A stretch of 13,738 nt of DNA. Source: Acetobacteraceae bacterium (GTDB taxonomy: Bacteria; Pseudomonadota; Alphaproteobacteria; Acetobacterales; Acetobacteraceae). This document shows, piece after piece, positions 1-7,151 of this stretch. The stretch's first letter is position 1. The number at the start of each line of letters is the position of its first letter. Under the pieces are notes generated by a model. That model was not told the origin of the DNA, did not search any database, and saw nothing but the letters and a program-made list of their open reading frames with translations. The DNA lies in the NCBI GenBank assembly GCA_947476855.1, contig CANJSR010000077.1:1-13738 (forward strand), given 5' to 3'. A program made the translations under genes and the position numbers.

Positions 1-649
1 CGTCGGCGACGACATCCCGCTGAACGACGGCTGCCTCAAGCCGCTGAAGCTGATCGTGCCCGATGGCAGCTTCCTGTCCCCGCACCCCGGCGCCGCCGTC
101 GTCGCCGGCAACACCGAGGTCTCCCAGGCCACCTGCAACGCCGTCTTTGGCGCGCTCGGCGCCATCGCCTGCTCCCAGGCAACCATGAACAACTTCCTGT
201 TCGGCGACGAAACCCGGCAGTACTACGAAACGATCTGCGGCGGCACCGGCGCCGGCCCGGGCTTCGACGGCGTCGCCGCCATCCAGACCCACATGACCAA
301 CACCCGCATGACGGACCCGGAGGTCTTCGAACTCCGCTACCCCGTCCGGTTGGAGAAGTTCGGCATCCGCCGCGGCTCGGGCGGCGACGGCCAATGGCAT
401 GGCGGCGACGGCGCCGAACGCCGCGTGCGGTTCCTGGAACCGATGACCGCGATCATCGTCTCCTCCCGCCGCAACGTCGCCCCTTTCGGCCTGGCCGGCG
501 GAGCCGACGGGCTGCGCGGCGAACAATGGGTCGAACGCGCGGATGGCACGAAGGAAATCCTGACCGGCACCGACAAGGCCGAGATGCGGCCCGGTGACCT
601 GTTCGCGATCCTGACCCCTGGCGGGGGAGGCTATGGCGCCTCCGGGTAG
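1..649 (+). CDS. 5-oxoprolinase / hydantoinase B-type protein, C-terminal part (truncated by window edge)
   Basis: This is the C-terminal 215 residues of a HyuB/5-oxoprolinase B-domain protein. The reading frame is open from base 2, so the GTG at 56 is internal and the true start lies outside the window. Enzymes of this family hydrolyse 5-oxoproline or hydantoin-type rings with ATP, in the cytoplasm. Visible family landmarks, in order, are PLNDGC near the left edge, PDGSFLSP, an AAVVAGN segment, YYETICGGTGAGPGFDG, HMTNTRMTDPE, RRGSGG, a GGDG segment, and the characteristic C-terminal TPGGGGYG just before the TAG stop at 647-649. These match the C-terminus of eukaryotic and bacterial 5-oxoprolinases as I remember them. 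Whether the A domain is fused (about 1200 aa in total) or is a separate upstream gene cannot be seen. The family call is secure. The exact substrate is inferred. Confidence 0.9.
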   Translation, partial: VGDDIPLNDGCLKPLKLIVPDGSFLSPHPGAAVVAGNTEVSQATCNAVFGALGAIACSQATMNNFLFGDETRQYYETICGGTGAGPGFDGVAAIQTHMTNTRMTDPEVFELRYPVRLEKFGIRRGSGGDGQWHGGDGAERRVRFLEPMTAIIVSSRRNVAPFGLAGGADGLRGEQWVERADGTKEILTGTDKAEMRPGDLFAILTPGGGGYGASG

Positions 650-717
650 CGCCGAACCGGAACCTGTCAGGCATCAATACTTTGGACGGTCGGCGGGGCG
701 TATGATACGGTTTCGCC

Positions 718-2409
718 ATGCCTTCCTTGCCCTCGCTGCGCCGCGCGCTGCTGCTCACCGTTTGCCTGCTTTCGGCCTGCGCCGCGGCGGACCCTGGTAT
801 GACAAGCGGGGGGAATGGGTCGGACCGCCGTCCGATGGGGGCGTTCTCCTCCTATCTGACCGGTCGCCTCGCGCTGTCGAGCGCGGACTATGAGCGTGCG
901 GTGGACGCGCTGCTCACCGCGCTCGCGGCCAACCCGGGCAATGTCGACCTGCGGCACCAGACCTTCACCGCCGCCCTGATCGCCGGCCGGCCAGAGGCCG
1001 GGGACTTGGCCCTGGGCATTCCCGAGAATCCCATCGCGCAACTGTTGCTGGGCAGCATCGATGCCAAGGCGGGCCGCTGGCGGATGGCGGAGCGTCGGTT
1101 CAACGATCTGCCGCATCAAGGCCCGATGCAGATCATCCAGCCCATCCTGATCGCCTGGGCGCGCCAGGGTGACGGGCGCACGGATGACGCGCTGCTCGCC
1201 CTGCGGTCGGCCATGGAAACCCAGTCCACCCGCGGGCTGCTGCCCCTGCATGCCGCCATGGTGGCCGATATCGGCAACCGGCGCCGGGACGCGGATCATT
1301 TCTATCAACTGACAGCATCCGACCCTAGCGGGATGAACGTTCGGCTGGCCTATATCCTGGCGTCCTGGCATGCGCGCACCGATCGCGCCGACGTCGCGCA
1401 GAGGCTGCTCATGCAGATCCAGCAGGCCGTGCCGGATGCCGCCATTCTGTTGCCGGGCGTGGGTCCCGCCCTCGCGGCCCGTCCCGTCGACAACGCCACC
1501 GATGGGATCGCCGAGGTCTTCCTGGCACTCGGTTCCTCCCTGCGGTCAGCCAACACCAACGACCTGGCGCTGATGATCCTGGGCCTCGCGCTGGAACTGC
1601 GCCCGTCATTCTCGGCCGTGCGGCTGGCGATGTCGGACATCCATCTCAGCCGCCAGCATACCGAGGCCGCGCTGGCGATCCTGGTCGCCGTGCCGGATCG
1701 GGACACGCTCGCCCCGCTGGTACGGCTGCGCCGAGCGTCCTTGCAGGACCGGATGGGCCGCACGGACGACGCGATCGCAGCGCTGCGCCAACTGGCCCGC
1801 GATATCCCGACGAGCGGCGTGCCGGATCGGCATCTGGGCGACATCTACCGTTCCAAGTCCAACTTCCGTGATGCGATCACGGCCTATGACCAGGCGATCG
1901 CGCGCATCCCCACCGTGACCGCCGCCGACTGGATCGTGTTCTACCACCGCGGCGTGGCGCTGGAACGCGATGGCCAGTGGGAACGGGCGGAGGCGGATTT
2001 TGAGCATTCCTTAAGGCTCGCGCCCGACCAGCCCTATGCTCTGAACTACCTCGCCTATTCCTGGACCGAGCGTGGGCAGAACCTGGAACGCGCGAAATCC
2101 ATGCTGGAAAAGGCGTTGCGCGCCCGTCCGAACGACGGTGCGATCACCGACAGCCTGGGGTGGGTCATGTTCCGTATGGGCAACATGACCGAGGCCGTGC
2201 GGTTGCTGGAACGCGCGGTTGAGCTGGAACCGGACGATCCCACGATCAACAGCCACCTCGGCGATGTGTATTGGGCGATCGGCCGCCGCATTGAGGCATT
2301 GTATCAGTGGCGCCGAGCCTTGACGCTGGACCCGGCGCCGCAGGAAGCGGCGCAGTTGGCGGAGAAGATCCGTCCCGACTACGCGGGCCCGGTGCAGGCC
2401 GGAAACTGA
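718..2409 (+). CDS. TPR-repeat lipoprotein, 563 aa
   Basis: The N-terminus is a lipoprotein signal: two Arg (8-9), a hydrophobic stretch (10-20) and a lipobox L-S-A-C with Cys21 as the lipidation site, so the mature protein is probably anchored in a membrane and faces the periplasm. The rest is alpha-helical and rich in tetratricopeptide repeats. The clearest repeats fall at about residues 369-398, 404-437, 438-472, 473-506 and 507-540, with the usual W/Y, G/A and P signature spacing (for example YALNYLAYSWTERG and DGAITDSLGWVMFRMG). A weaker repeat lies near 43-76. TPRs mediate protein-protein contacts, so a scaffold or envelope-assembly role is plausible but unproven. The ATG at 718 is chosen because it gives a complete signal peptide; no strong Shine-Dalgarno is visible. 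It ends 6 bases before ispE, implying co-transcription. I do not recognise a specific named gene. Confidence 0.88.
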   Translation: MPSLPSLRRALLLTVCLLSACAAADPGMTSGGNGSDRRPMGAFSSYLTGRLALSSADYERAVDALLTALAANPGNVDLRHQTFTAALIAGRPEAGDLALGIPENPIAQLLLGSIDAKAGRWRMAERRFNDLPHQGPMQIIQPILIAWARQGDGRTDDALLALRSAMETQSTRGLLPLHAAMVADIGNRRRDADHFYQLTASDPSGMNVRLAYILASWHARTDRADVAQRLLMQIQQAVPDAAILLPGVGPALAARPVDNATDGIAEVFLALGSSLRSANTNDLALMILGLALELRPSFSAVRLAMSDIHLSRQHTEAALAILVAVPDRDTLAPLVRLRRASLQDRMGRTDDAIAALRQLARDIPTSGVPDRHLGDIYRSKSNFRDAITAYDQAIARIPTVTAADWIVFYHRGVALERDGQWERAEADFEHSLRLAPDQPYALNYLAYSWTERGQNLERAKSMLEKALRARPNDGAITDSLGWVMFRMGNMTEAVRLLERAVELEPDDPTINSHLGDVYWAIGRRIEALYQWRRALTLDPAPQEAAQLAEKIRPDYAGPVQAGN

Positions 2410-2415
2410 CCCGGC

Positions 2416-3270
2416 ATGATGGCTGAACCGGCTCCGGCCAAGATCAACCTGTTCCTGCACGTCACCGGCCGGCGCGCGGACGGGTATCACCTGCTGGACA
2501 GCCTCGCGGTCTTTACCGCGCTGGGCGATCGGGTCACCGCTGAACCCGCTTCGGACCTGTCATTGCATCTGGAGGGGCCGTTCGGCGGAGCATTGACGGC
2601 CGAACCCGACAACCTCGTGCTGCGCGCCGCGCGTGCCCTGGCGGCGGAGGCGGGCGTCCCCGCCCTTGCACGCCTGACATTGCACAAGAACCTACCGGTC
2701 GCGTCCGGCATCGGCGGTGGATCGGCGGACGCGGCGGCGGCATTCCGGGCCTTGTGCCCGCTTTGGAACATCAGCCCGGACCGGTCGGTGCTGCATCGGC
2801 TGGCGCTCGCCCTTGGGGCGGACGTGCCGGTGTGCCTCGCCAGCGTGCCCGCCCGGATGGGTGGGATCGGCGGAGACCTGTCGGCGGCTCCGCGTCTGCC
2901 CGATTGCGGGATCGTTCTGGTCAATCCCGGGGTCGCCGTTTCCACCCCGGATGTCTTCCGGGCACGTCGGGGCGGGTTTTCCCCGGTGGCGGACCTGCCG
3001 GCCGCCTGGGCGGACGCCGCGACGATGGCGTCCGATCTGCGCGGCCTGACCAACGATCTGGCCGAACCGGCGATCGGGCTGCAACCGATCATCGCCGATG
3101 TGCTGTCAGCTTTGGAGGATCTGTCCGGCTGCCTGCTGGCGCGCATGAGCGGGTCTGGCGCCACCTGCTTCGGCCTTTTCGCCAGTGCGGAGGCCGCCGA
3201 ACACGCGGCCAGGGCGATCACACAAGCCGGATGGTGGCGCTGGGGCGGGGGGCTTTTCGCGGCCCGTTAG
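2416..3270 (+). CDS. ispE: 4-diphosphocytidyl-2-C-methyl-D-erythritol kinase
   Basis: GHMP-superfamily kinase that phosphorylates the 2-hydroxyl of CDP-methylerythritol with ATP, the fourth committed step of the MEP pathway to IPP and DMAPP, in the cytosol. The 284-aa length fits the family (about 280-300). All three family motifs are present. The N-terminal [12 protein letters not shown] followed by RADGYH contains Lys9, equivalent to the catalytic lysine. The glycine-rich ATP loop [16 protein letters not shown] is at about 93-108. LGADVPVC at 133-140 contains the catalytic-base aspartate D136. A C-terminal [14 protein letters not shown] is at 242-255. ATG codons at 2416 and 2419 are both possible starts; GGAAA at the end of the preceding gene is the only ribosome-binding candidate. 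The stop codon overlaps the stop of the convergent exporter gene. Confidence 0.96.
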   Translation: MMAEPAPAKINLFLHVTGRRADGYHLLDSLAVFTALGDRVTAEPASDLSLHLEGPFGGALTAEPDNLVLRAARALAAEAGVPALARLTLHKNLPVASGIGGGSADAAAAFRALCPLWNISPDRSVLHRLALALGADVPVCLASVPARMGGIGGDLSAAPRLPDCGIVLVNPGVAVSTPDVFRARRGGFSPVADLPAAWADAATMASDLRGLTNDLAEPAIGLQPIIADVLSALEDLSGCLLARMSGSGATCFGLFASAEAAEHAARAITQAGWWRWGGGLFAAR

Positions 3271-4171
3271 CGAAACCGTCGCAACGCGAGGCCGGCGCCG
3301 CACAGCATCAGCGTCATGCCGACGCCCTGGCCCCAATCCAGCTTCTCCCCAAACAACGTGCTGCCCAGGATCACCGCGATCACGGGCGAGATGAATGCAT
3401 AGGTCCCTGGGCGGCTCGCGCCCCAGTCCCGCACCAGCAGGAAATACATCGTTGTGGCCATCAGCGCCGCCGGGATGACCAAGTATACACCCACGCCAGG
3501 AAGGCCGGCCAGCCCCAGCGGAAGGTCAGCGCCTCCCACCCGCCTGGTTCCAGTGGGACGGAGAAGACCAGCAGGATGCCGCCGCCGATCACGTCCGTCA
3601 GGCCGGCAAGCTGCACGGGCGCGAAGTTCCGCATCATGGGCCGCGTGAGCACGGAGCCCAGCGAGTAGGACAGGCAGCCGATGACGACTCCGCCGGCGCC
3701 GATCACCTCCCACACGTCCAGTGTCCCGGCGACGGCGTCCGGGCCGAACAGCAGCAGGACGCCGGCCACGCCAAGGGTGATGGCGCCGACCTGTCGCCAG
3801 GACAGTTTCTCCTGCCCCAGGCCGACGCTGAAGATAAGCAGGAAGATGGGCGTCAGGCCTGAACTGATGACCGCGGCGAGGCCTGCGGTGATGTGCAGCA
3901 GGCCATACAACTGAATGACCTGATTGAGCGTGACCAGCAGGATCGAGACCCCGACCAGCCGTCCGATCAGTCTAGGCGGCGGCATGATCCGTTCGCCACG
4001 CCAACGCAGCCACAGCAGTAGGACGATCCCGGCGGTCAGCCAGCGCAGGCCGGCGAAGACTCCGGGCGGCACGGTCTGGATGCCGATCTTCATGCCCAGC
4101 CAGGTCGTGCCCCAGACAAAGCAGATGAAGGCGAACATGGCGCGCTGTTGCGCGGCTGGGGTCAGGGGCAT
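3267..4171 (-). pseudogene. EamA/DMT-family transporter, disrupted by a single-base frameshift
   Basis: A 10-TM EamA-type drug/metabolite transporter split between two frames. The first frame starts at the ATG at 4171 and reads residues 1-227: FICFVWGTTWLGMKIG, LNQVIQLYGLLHITAGLAAV, LTPIFLLIFSVGLGQEKLSW and further TM segments. It then runs into an unrelated tail and stops at 3461. The second frame carries the expected C-terminal half: GVYLVIPAALMATTMYFLL, a TYAFISPVIAVILG helix and FGEKLDWGQGVGMTLMLCG, ending at the TAA at 3267-3269. Adding one base in the C run at 3490-3492 (GGG on the coding strand) restores A-W-G-V-Y and a continuous protein of about 301 aa, the normal length of the family. 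It is either a true recent pseudogene or a homopolymer sequencing error, since both halves are otherwise well conserved. The substrate is unknown. It lies 69 bases downstream of the XRE regulator, on the same strand. Confidence 0.88.
3490..3492 (-). other. Frameshift site in the EamA transporter (missing G in a G run)
   Basis: On the coding strand the sequence is GCG TGG GTG TAT ACT. Reading TGG GGT GTA TAC TTG instead would rejoin the N- and C-terminal halves of the transporter, so the lesion is best placed at the GGG run complementary to 3490-3492. No slippery heptamer of the kind used in programmed frameshifting is evident. Confidence 0.75.
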
Positions 4172-4188
4172 GGACCGCCGAAACGTGA

Positions 4189-4222
4189 AGGGCCGCCGGC
4201 GGGGTGACCCACCAGCGGCCCT
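4189..4222 (-). terminator. Hairpin after the XRE regulator, possible terminator
   Basis: A perfect 8-bp inverted repeat, AGGGCCGC at 4189-4196 and GCGGCCCT at 4215-4222, with an 18-base loop. It begins 19 bases beyond the regulator stop codon, in the regulator-to-exporter gap. On the minus strand only a weak T-containing tail (CTTCACGTTT) follows. It could be a poor intrinsic terminator that lowers read-through into the exporter gene, or just an mRNA 3' hairpin. Confidence 0.4.
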
Positions 4223-4240
4223 ATGTGCAGAGAGTGGTGA

Positions 4241-5131
4241 TCAGACGGCGGGCGCGACCACGTTGATCAGTTGCCGCAGCCGAGCGCCGCCGGCCGGGCC
4301 TTTGAGGGCTTCGCGCCAGCTTGCCTCGGCGACTCGCTGGTGGGCGCTGATGGCTTCGTCCGCGCCGGTAATCATGGCGACGCCGGTGTGGGCGTTCGGA
4401 TGGGCGTCCGGCCGGAAGGGGTTGATGGCGAGGCTGACCCGATCCCGCGCGCGCAGGATCTTGAATGCCGAACTGGGTTCGGGTCCGACGAGCAGGCCGA
4501 ACTGGAGGCCCATCGGTTCGGTTTCCATCAGCGTGGCCATATTCTCGACCTCACTGACCGCGACATCGCGGCAGATACGGCGCACGCGATCGGACACGGC
4601 GCTGCCGCCCGCGACACCGGTTTCGAGCAGCCGCTGGACCGCCGAGAGGGAGACCATGGCGATGATGCCCGGGCGGCGCATCGAGTACATCCGCTTGCGG
4701 GCGGCCAGGATGCCCAGCACCTGTTCGGCCAGGCTGCGCATCGCCACGCGTTCGGCGCCGGCCTGGTCGGCCGCTTCGTCGAACACCTCACCCAACGCGG
4801 AGTCGTACGCGTCCGAGGTGGTCAGATAGCAGATGGGTCCGAACAGTTGCAGGATCTGATCGGCAGTTTCCTCAACCTGCCGGATTCGTTCAAAGTATCC
4901 GATCGGCCGGTTGTAATACTCGACTCCGATCCCGAGCAGGGACAGCGGGGAAATCTTGAGCAGTTCCGCCAGCCGCTTGATCGTGTCGAGCTTGATCACC
5001 TCGCCTTTTTCGTAACGATAAAGCGCGGCGCGCGAAACGCCCAGGCGCGCGGCGATTTCTTCCGCCCGCAGGCCTGATTCCAGCCGATAAGCCCGCAATT
5101 GCTGGCCGATTTCGGTGAAGCGCATCGACAT
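4241..5131 (-). CDS. XRE-family helix-turn-helix transcriptional regulator, about 296 aa
   Basis: The N-terminal domain is a typical Cro/C1-type (XRE) HTH. With the start at 5131, residues 5-65 form the five-helix unit, with EEIAARLGVS-RAALYRYEKG at 24-43 as helix-turn-helix plus recognition helix. The remaining roughly 220 residues are a predicted soluble, mostly helical domain that I cannot assign to a named ligand-binding family. It contains AERVAMRSLAEQVLGILAAR, a MRRPGIIAMVSLSAVQRLLE segment and LATLM-like helices, and is not a cupin. The frame is open back to an ATG at 5185, but the first 18 residues from there (MRQGRAPGPG...) look non-structural. ATG 5131 has GGGGAG 11 bases upstream and ATG 5125 has AGAG 6 bases upstream; I chose 5131. 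A dyad around the -10 hexamer upstream suggests autoregulation. It follows hyi-glxR on the same strand, so control of glyoxylate/glycerate genes is a reasonable but untested guess. Confidence 0.85.
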   Translation of the reverse strand: MSMRFTEIGQQLRAYRLESGLRAEEIAARLGVSRAALYRYEKGEVIKLDTIKRLAELLKISPLSLLGIGVEYYNRPIGYFERIRQVEETADQILQLFGPICYLTTSDAYDSALGEVFDEAADQAGAERVAMRSLAEQVLGILAARKRMYSMRRPGIIAMVSLSAVQRLLETGVAGGSAVSDRVRRICRDVAVSEVENMATLMETEPMGLQFGLLVGPEPSSAFKILRARDRVSLAINPFRPDAHPNAHTGVAMITGADEAISAHQRVAEASWREALKGPAGGARLRQLINVVAPAV

Positions 5132-5210
5132 CTCTGGCCAAACTCCCCAATGCGACCCGGGGCCTGGCGCCCGCCCCTGTCGCACGATGATCGCTCCAGT
5201 TCCCCCCTGA

Positions 5211-5234
5211 AGACAGGTATATTGTAACCTGTCT
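5211..5234 (-). promoter_or_regulatory. Putative operator/promoter of the XRE regulator gene
   Basis: A perfect 8-bp inverted repeat AGACAGGT (5211-5218) and ACCTGTCT (5227-5234) with an 8-base spacer. The spacer contains, on the minus strand, TACAAT (complement of 5221-5226), one mismatch from the TATAAT consensus. No good -35 is seen at the correct distance (CATGCT with 17-base spacing), which fits a weak or regulated promoter. A dimeric repressor bound to the two arms would cover the -10 element. Transcription would begin near 5214, about 83 bases before the chosen start. The most likely binding protein is the HTH product itself. The dyad is directly visible; its function is inferred. Confidence 0.55.
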
Positions 5235-5332
5235 CAGAATCGGAGCATGCGGCACTTTATGTCAGAGCGTGAGGCAAACTCAACCCCCAATTTCATCGCG
5301 TGGGACAGCCAACAGTAGCTCTGACCGGAAAA

Positions 5333-6217
5333 CTAGTCCTTACGGATAGAAAATCCCGCAAGTCCTTCAACCGCCTTGATGAGTGCGGAGTGATCAAGCT
5401 CCCCACCGCCATGGGCGGAGACGGACGACATCATCTGCTGGGCGATCGCGGTGTTCGGCAGCGAGATGTTCAGCTCCTTCGCGGCGGACAAAGCCAGGTT
5501 CAGGTCCTTCTGATGCAGCCTGATCCGGAACCCGGGGTTGAAGGTGCCGTTGATCATCCGTTCCGCATGCACTTCCAGGATGCGGGAGGAGGCAAAGCCT
5601 CCCATCAGGGCCTGGCGCACCTTGGCCGGATCGGCGCCGGCGCGGGCGGCGAATAGCAGGGCTTCGGAAACCGCCTGGATGTTCAGCGCGACGATGATCT
5701 GGTTGGCGACCTTGCAGGTCTGGCCGGCGCCGGCCTCGTTGCCGACATGGGTGATGTTCTTGCCCATCAGCTCGAACAGCGGATTGGCGCGGGCGAAGGC
5801 CGCCTCGGTCCCGCCGACCATGATCGTCAGGGACGCCTGCTTGGCTCCGACCTCGCCGCCCGAAACCGGGGCGTCCACGTAGTCGCAGCCGAGGTCGTTG
5901 ATGCGCTTGGCGAAGTCCTTGGTGGCGATCGGGCTGATCGACGACATGTCGATGACCAGGCTGCCCGCCTTCAGCCCCGCGGCCACGCCGCCGGCGCCGA
6001 ACAACGCGGTTTCGACGTCGGGGGTATCGGGGACCATCAGGATGACGACCTCGGACGCCGCGGCGACCGCGCTGGCGTTCGCAACCACGGTCGCGGCGGC
6101 GCGGATTTCATCGGTCAGGCTCGCGCGTTCCGGCACGATCAGGTCATGGCCACCGGCCTTGAGGTTGAGCGCCATCGGGCGACCCATGATACCCAGGCCA
6201 ACAAATCCGATCTTCAT
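5333..6217 (-). CDS. glxR: 2-hydroxy-3-oxopropionate (tartronate semialdehyde) reductase
   Basis: Cytosolic NAD(P)H-dependent beta-hydroxyacid dehydrogenase that reduces tartronate semialdehyde to D-glycerate in the glycerate branch of glyoxylate use. At 294 aa it is almost the length of the E. coli enzyme (292) and is recalled as very similar along its whole length. Landmarks are the Rossmann motif GFVGLGIMGRPMALNL at 4-19, MVPDTPDVE at 61-69, VIDMSSISPIATK at 88-100, the substrate motif DAPVSGG at 115-121, GQTCKVANQIIVALNI at 165-180 with the catalytic Lys169, LMGGFASSRILEVH near 204-217, and HQKDLNLAL at 235-243 with Lys237. The frame is open upstream to 6328, but ATG 6215-6217 is chosen because MKIGFVGLG is the family N-terminus and GAGGAG precedes it by 9 bases. 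It lies 44 bases after hyi, probably in one transcript. Confidence 0.96.
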   Translation of the reverse strand: MKIGFVGLGIMGRPMALNLKAGGHDLIVPERASLTDEIRAAATVVANASAVAAASEVVILMVPDTPDVETALFGAGGVAAGLKAGSLVIDMSSISPIATKDFAKRINDLGCDYVDAPVSGGEVGAKQASLTIMVGGTEAAFARANPLFELMGKNITHVGNEAGAGQTCKVANQIIVALNIQAVSEALLFAARAGADPAKVRQALMGGFASSRILEVHAERMINGTFNPGFRIRLHQKDLNLALSAAKELNISLPNTAIAQQMMSSVSAHGGGELDHSALIKAVEGLAGFSIRKD

Positions 6218-6261
6218 TCCTTGGTTCTCCTCGCCCATGTTCTTGCCGTGGTGTTTCCGGC

Positions 6262-7041
6262 CTATGCGGTGAATTCGCGAATCCAGCCCAGGCCCGCGAC
6301 CGTTTCGCCCGCCGGCCGGTATTCGCACCCGACCCAGCCCTGGTAGCCCAGCTCATCCATCCGGCGGAAGACATAGCGCCAACCGATCTCACCGGTGCCC
6401 GGTTCATTCCGGGCGGGCACGTCGGCGATCTGCATGTGGGCGATCAAGGGCATGTACTGTTCCATGCGCTTGGTGATGTCACCCTCGGTGATCTGCACGT
6501 GATACACATCGAATTGCAGCCCGATCCGGTCGACGCCGATGGCTTCCACCACGCCGGCGCCCTGCGCCTGGGTATTGAGGAAGTAGCCCGGCATGTCGCG
6601 ATGGTTGATGGGCTCGATCGCCAGGCGCACACCGGCGGGCGCGGCCTGTTCGGCGGCCCAGGCCAGGTTGGCGGCATACAGGCTGGCCGCGGTCACCGGC
6701 GACACGCCGGCCGGCACGATACCCGCCATGCAGTGGACCAGCCGGCATTCCAGCGCCGTGGCATAATCGAGGCCGCGCTTCACCGCCTCCCGGAACTCCG
6801 CCTGGCGTCCGGGCAGGCTGGCCATGCCCCGCTCTCCAGCCGCCCAATCGCCGGGGGGAAGGTTGAACAGCGCCTGGGTCAGGCCCTCGCCCTTGAGCCG
6901 GCTTCTCAGTTCCGCGGCGGGATGTTCATAGGGGAACAGGAACTCCACCCCTTCGAACCCGGCCTTGCGTGCGGCGGCAAACCGGTCGAGGAACGGCAAT
7001 TCGTTGAACATCATCGACAGGTTGGCGGCGAAGCGCGGCAT
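6262..7041 (-). CDS. hyi: Hydroxypyruvate isomerase
   Basis: TIM-barrel enzyme of the AP-endonuclease-2/xylose isomerase-like fold that interconverts hydroxypyruvate and tartronate semialdehyde, feeding the GlxR reaction encoded next to it. At 259 aa it matches E. coli Hyi (258). Conserved features are the N-terminal ANLSMMF (6-12), GVEFLFPYE (31-39), NLPPGDWAAGERG (60-72), AIEPINHRDMPGY (141-153) with Glu143, LQFDVYH (175-181) with Asp178, HMQIADVPARNEPGTGEI (202-219), and GWVGCEYRP (235-243) with Glu240. Glu143, Asp178, Gln204 and Glu240 are the expected metal/catalytic positions. The start at 7041 (MPRFAANLS) is preferred over the open-frame ATG at 7119, which would add an unrelated 26-residue tail; an AGGGGA lies about 10 bases upstream. 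It is divergent from the AI-2E gene across a 110-base region that must hold both promoters, though I see no clear hexamers there. Confidence 0.96.
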   Translation of the reverse strand: MPRFAANLSMMFNELPFLDRFAAARKAGFEGVEFLFPYEHPAAELRSRLKGEGLTQALFNLPPGDWAAGERGMASLPGRQAEFREAVKRGLDYATALECRLVHCMAGIVPAGVSPVTAASLYAANLAWAAEQAAPAGVRLAIEPINHRDMPGYFLNTQAQGAGVVEAIGVDRIGLQFDVYHVQITEGDITKRMEQYMPLIAHMQIADVPARNEPGTGEIGWRYVFRRMDELGYQGWVGCEYRPAGETVAGLGWIREFTA

Positions 7042-7151
7042 GATACAAGGTCCCCTGAAACCCGTGCGGAGGCTACAAGCCCCGCCATGGCTTGGCCAGC
7101 ACCCTATGAACCCCGGCACGGCGCCATGACGCCCCCAAAGGCGCTCGGCGC

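Noticed and set aside
650..717. Possible promoter before the TPR lipoprotein (TTGGAC and TATGAT)
   Set aside because: The hexamers are only about 13 bases apart, too close for a sigma-70 promoter.
3480..3500. Programmed ribosomal frameshift in the exporter
   Set aside because: No slippery heptamer or downstream pseudoknot is apparent, and this family is not known to use recoding. A mutation or sequencing error is simpler.
2754..3668. A 304-codon plus-strand ORF across ispE and the exporter
   Set aside because: Arg/Gly/Ser/Pro-rich translation with no domain, overlapping ispE in another frame; ispE has all its catalytic motifs.
5261..5325. Inverted repeat GTCAGAGC (5261-5268) and GCTCTGAC (5318-5325) after glxR
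   Set aside because: The arms are 49 bases apart with no T tract. An 8-bp match at this spacing is expected by chance, and it does not behave like a terminator or operator.
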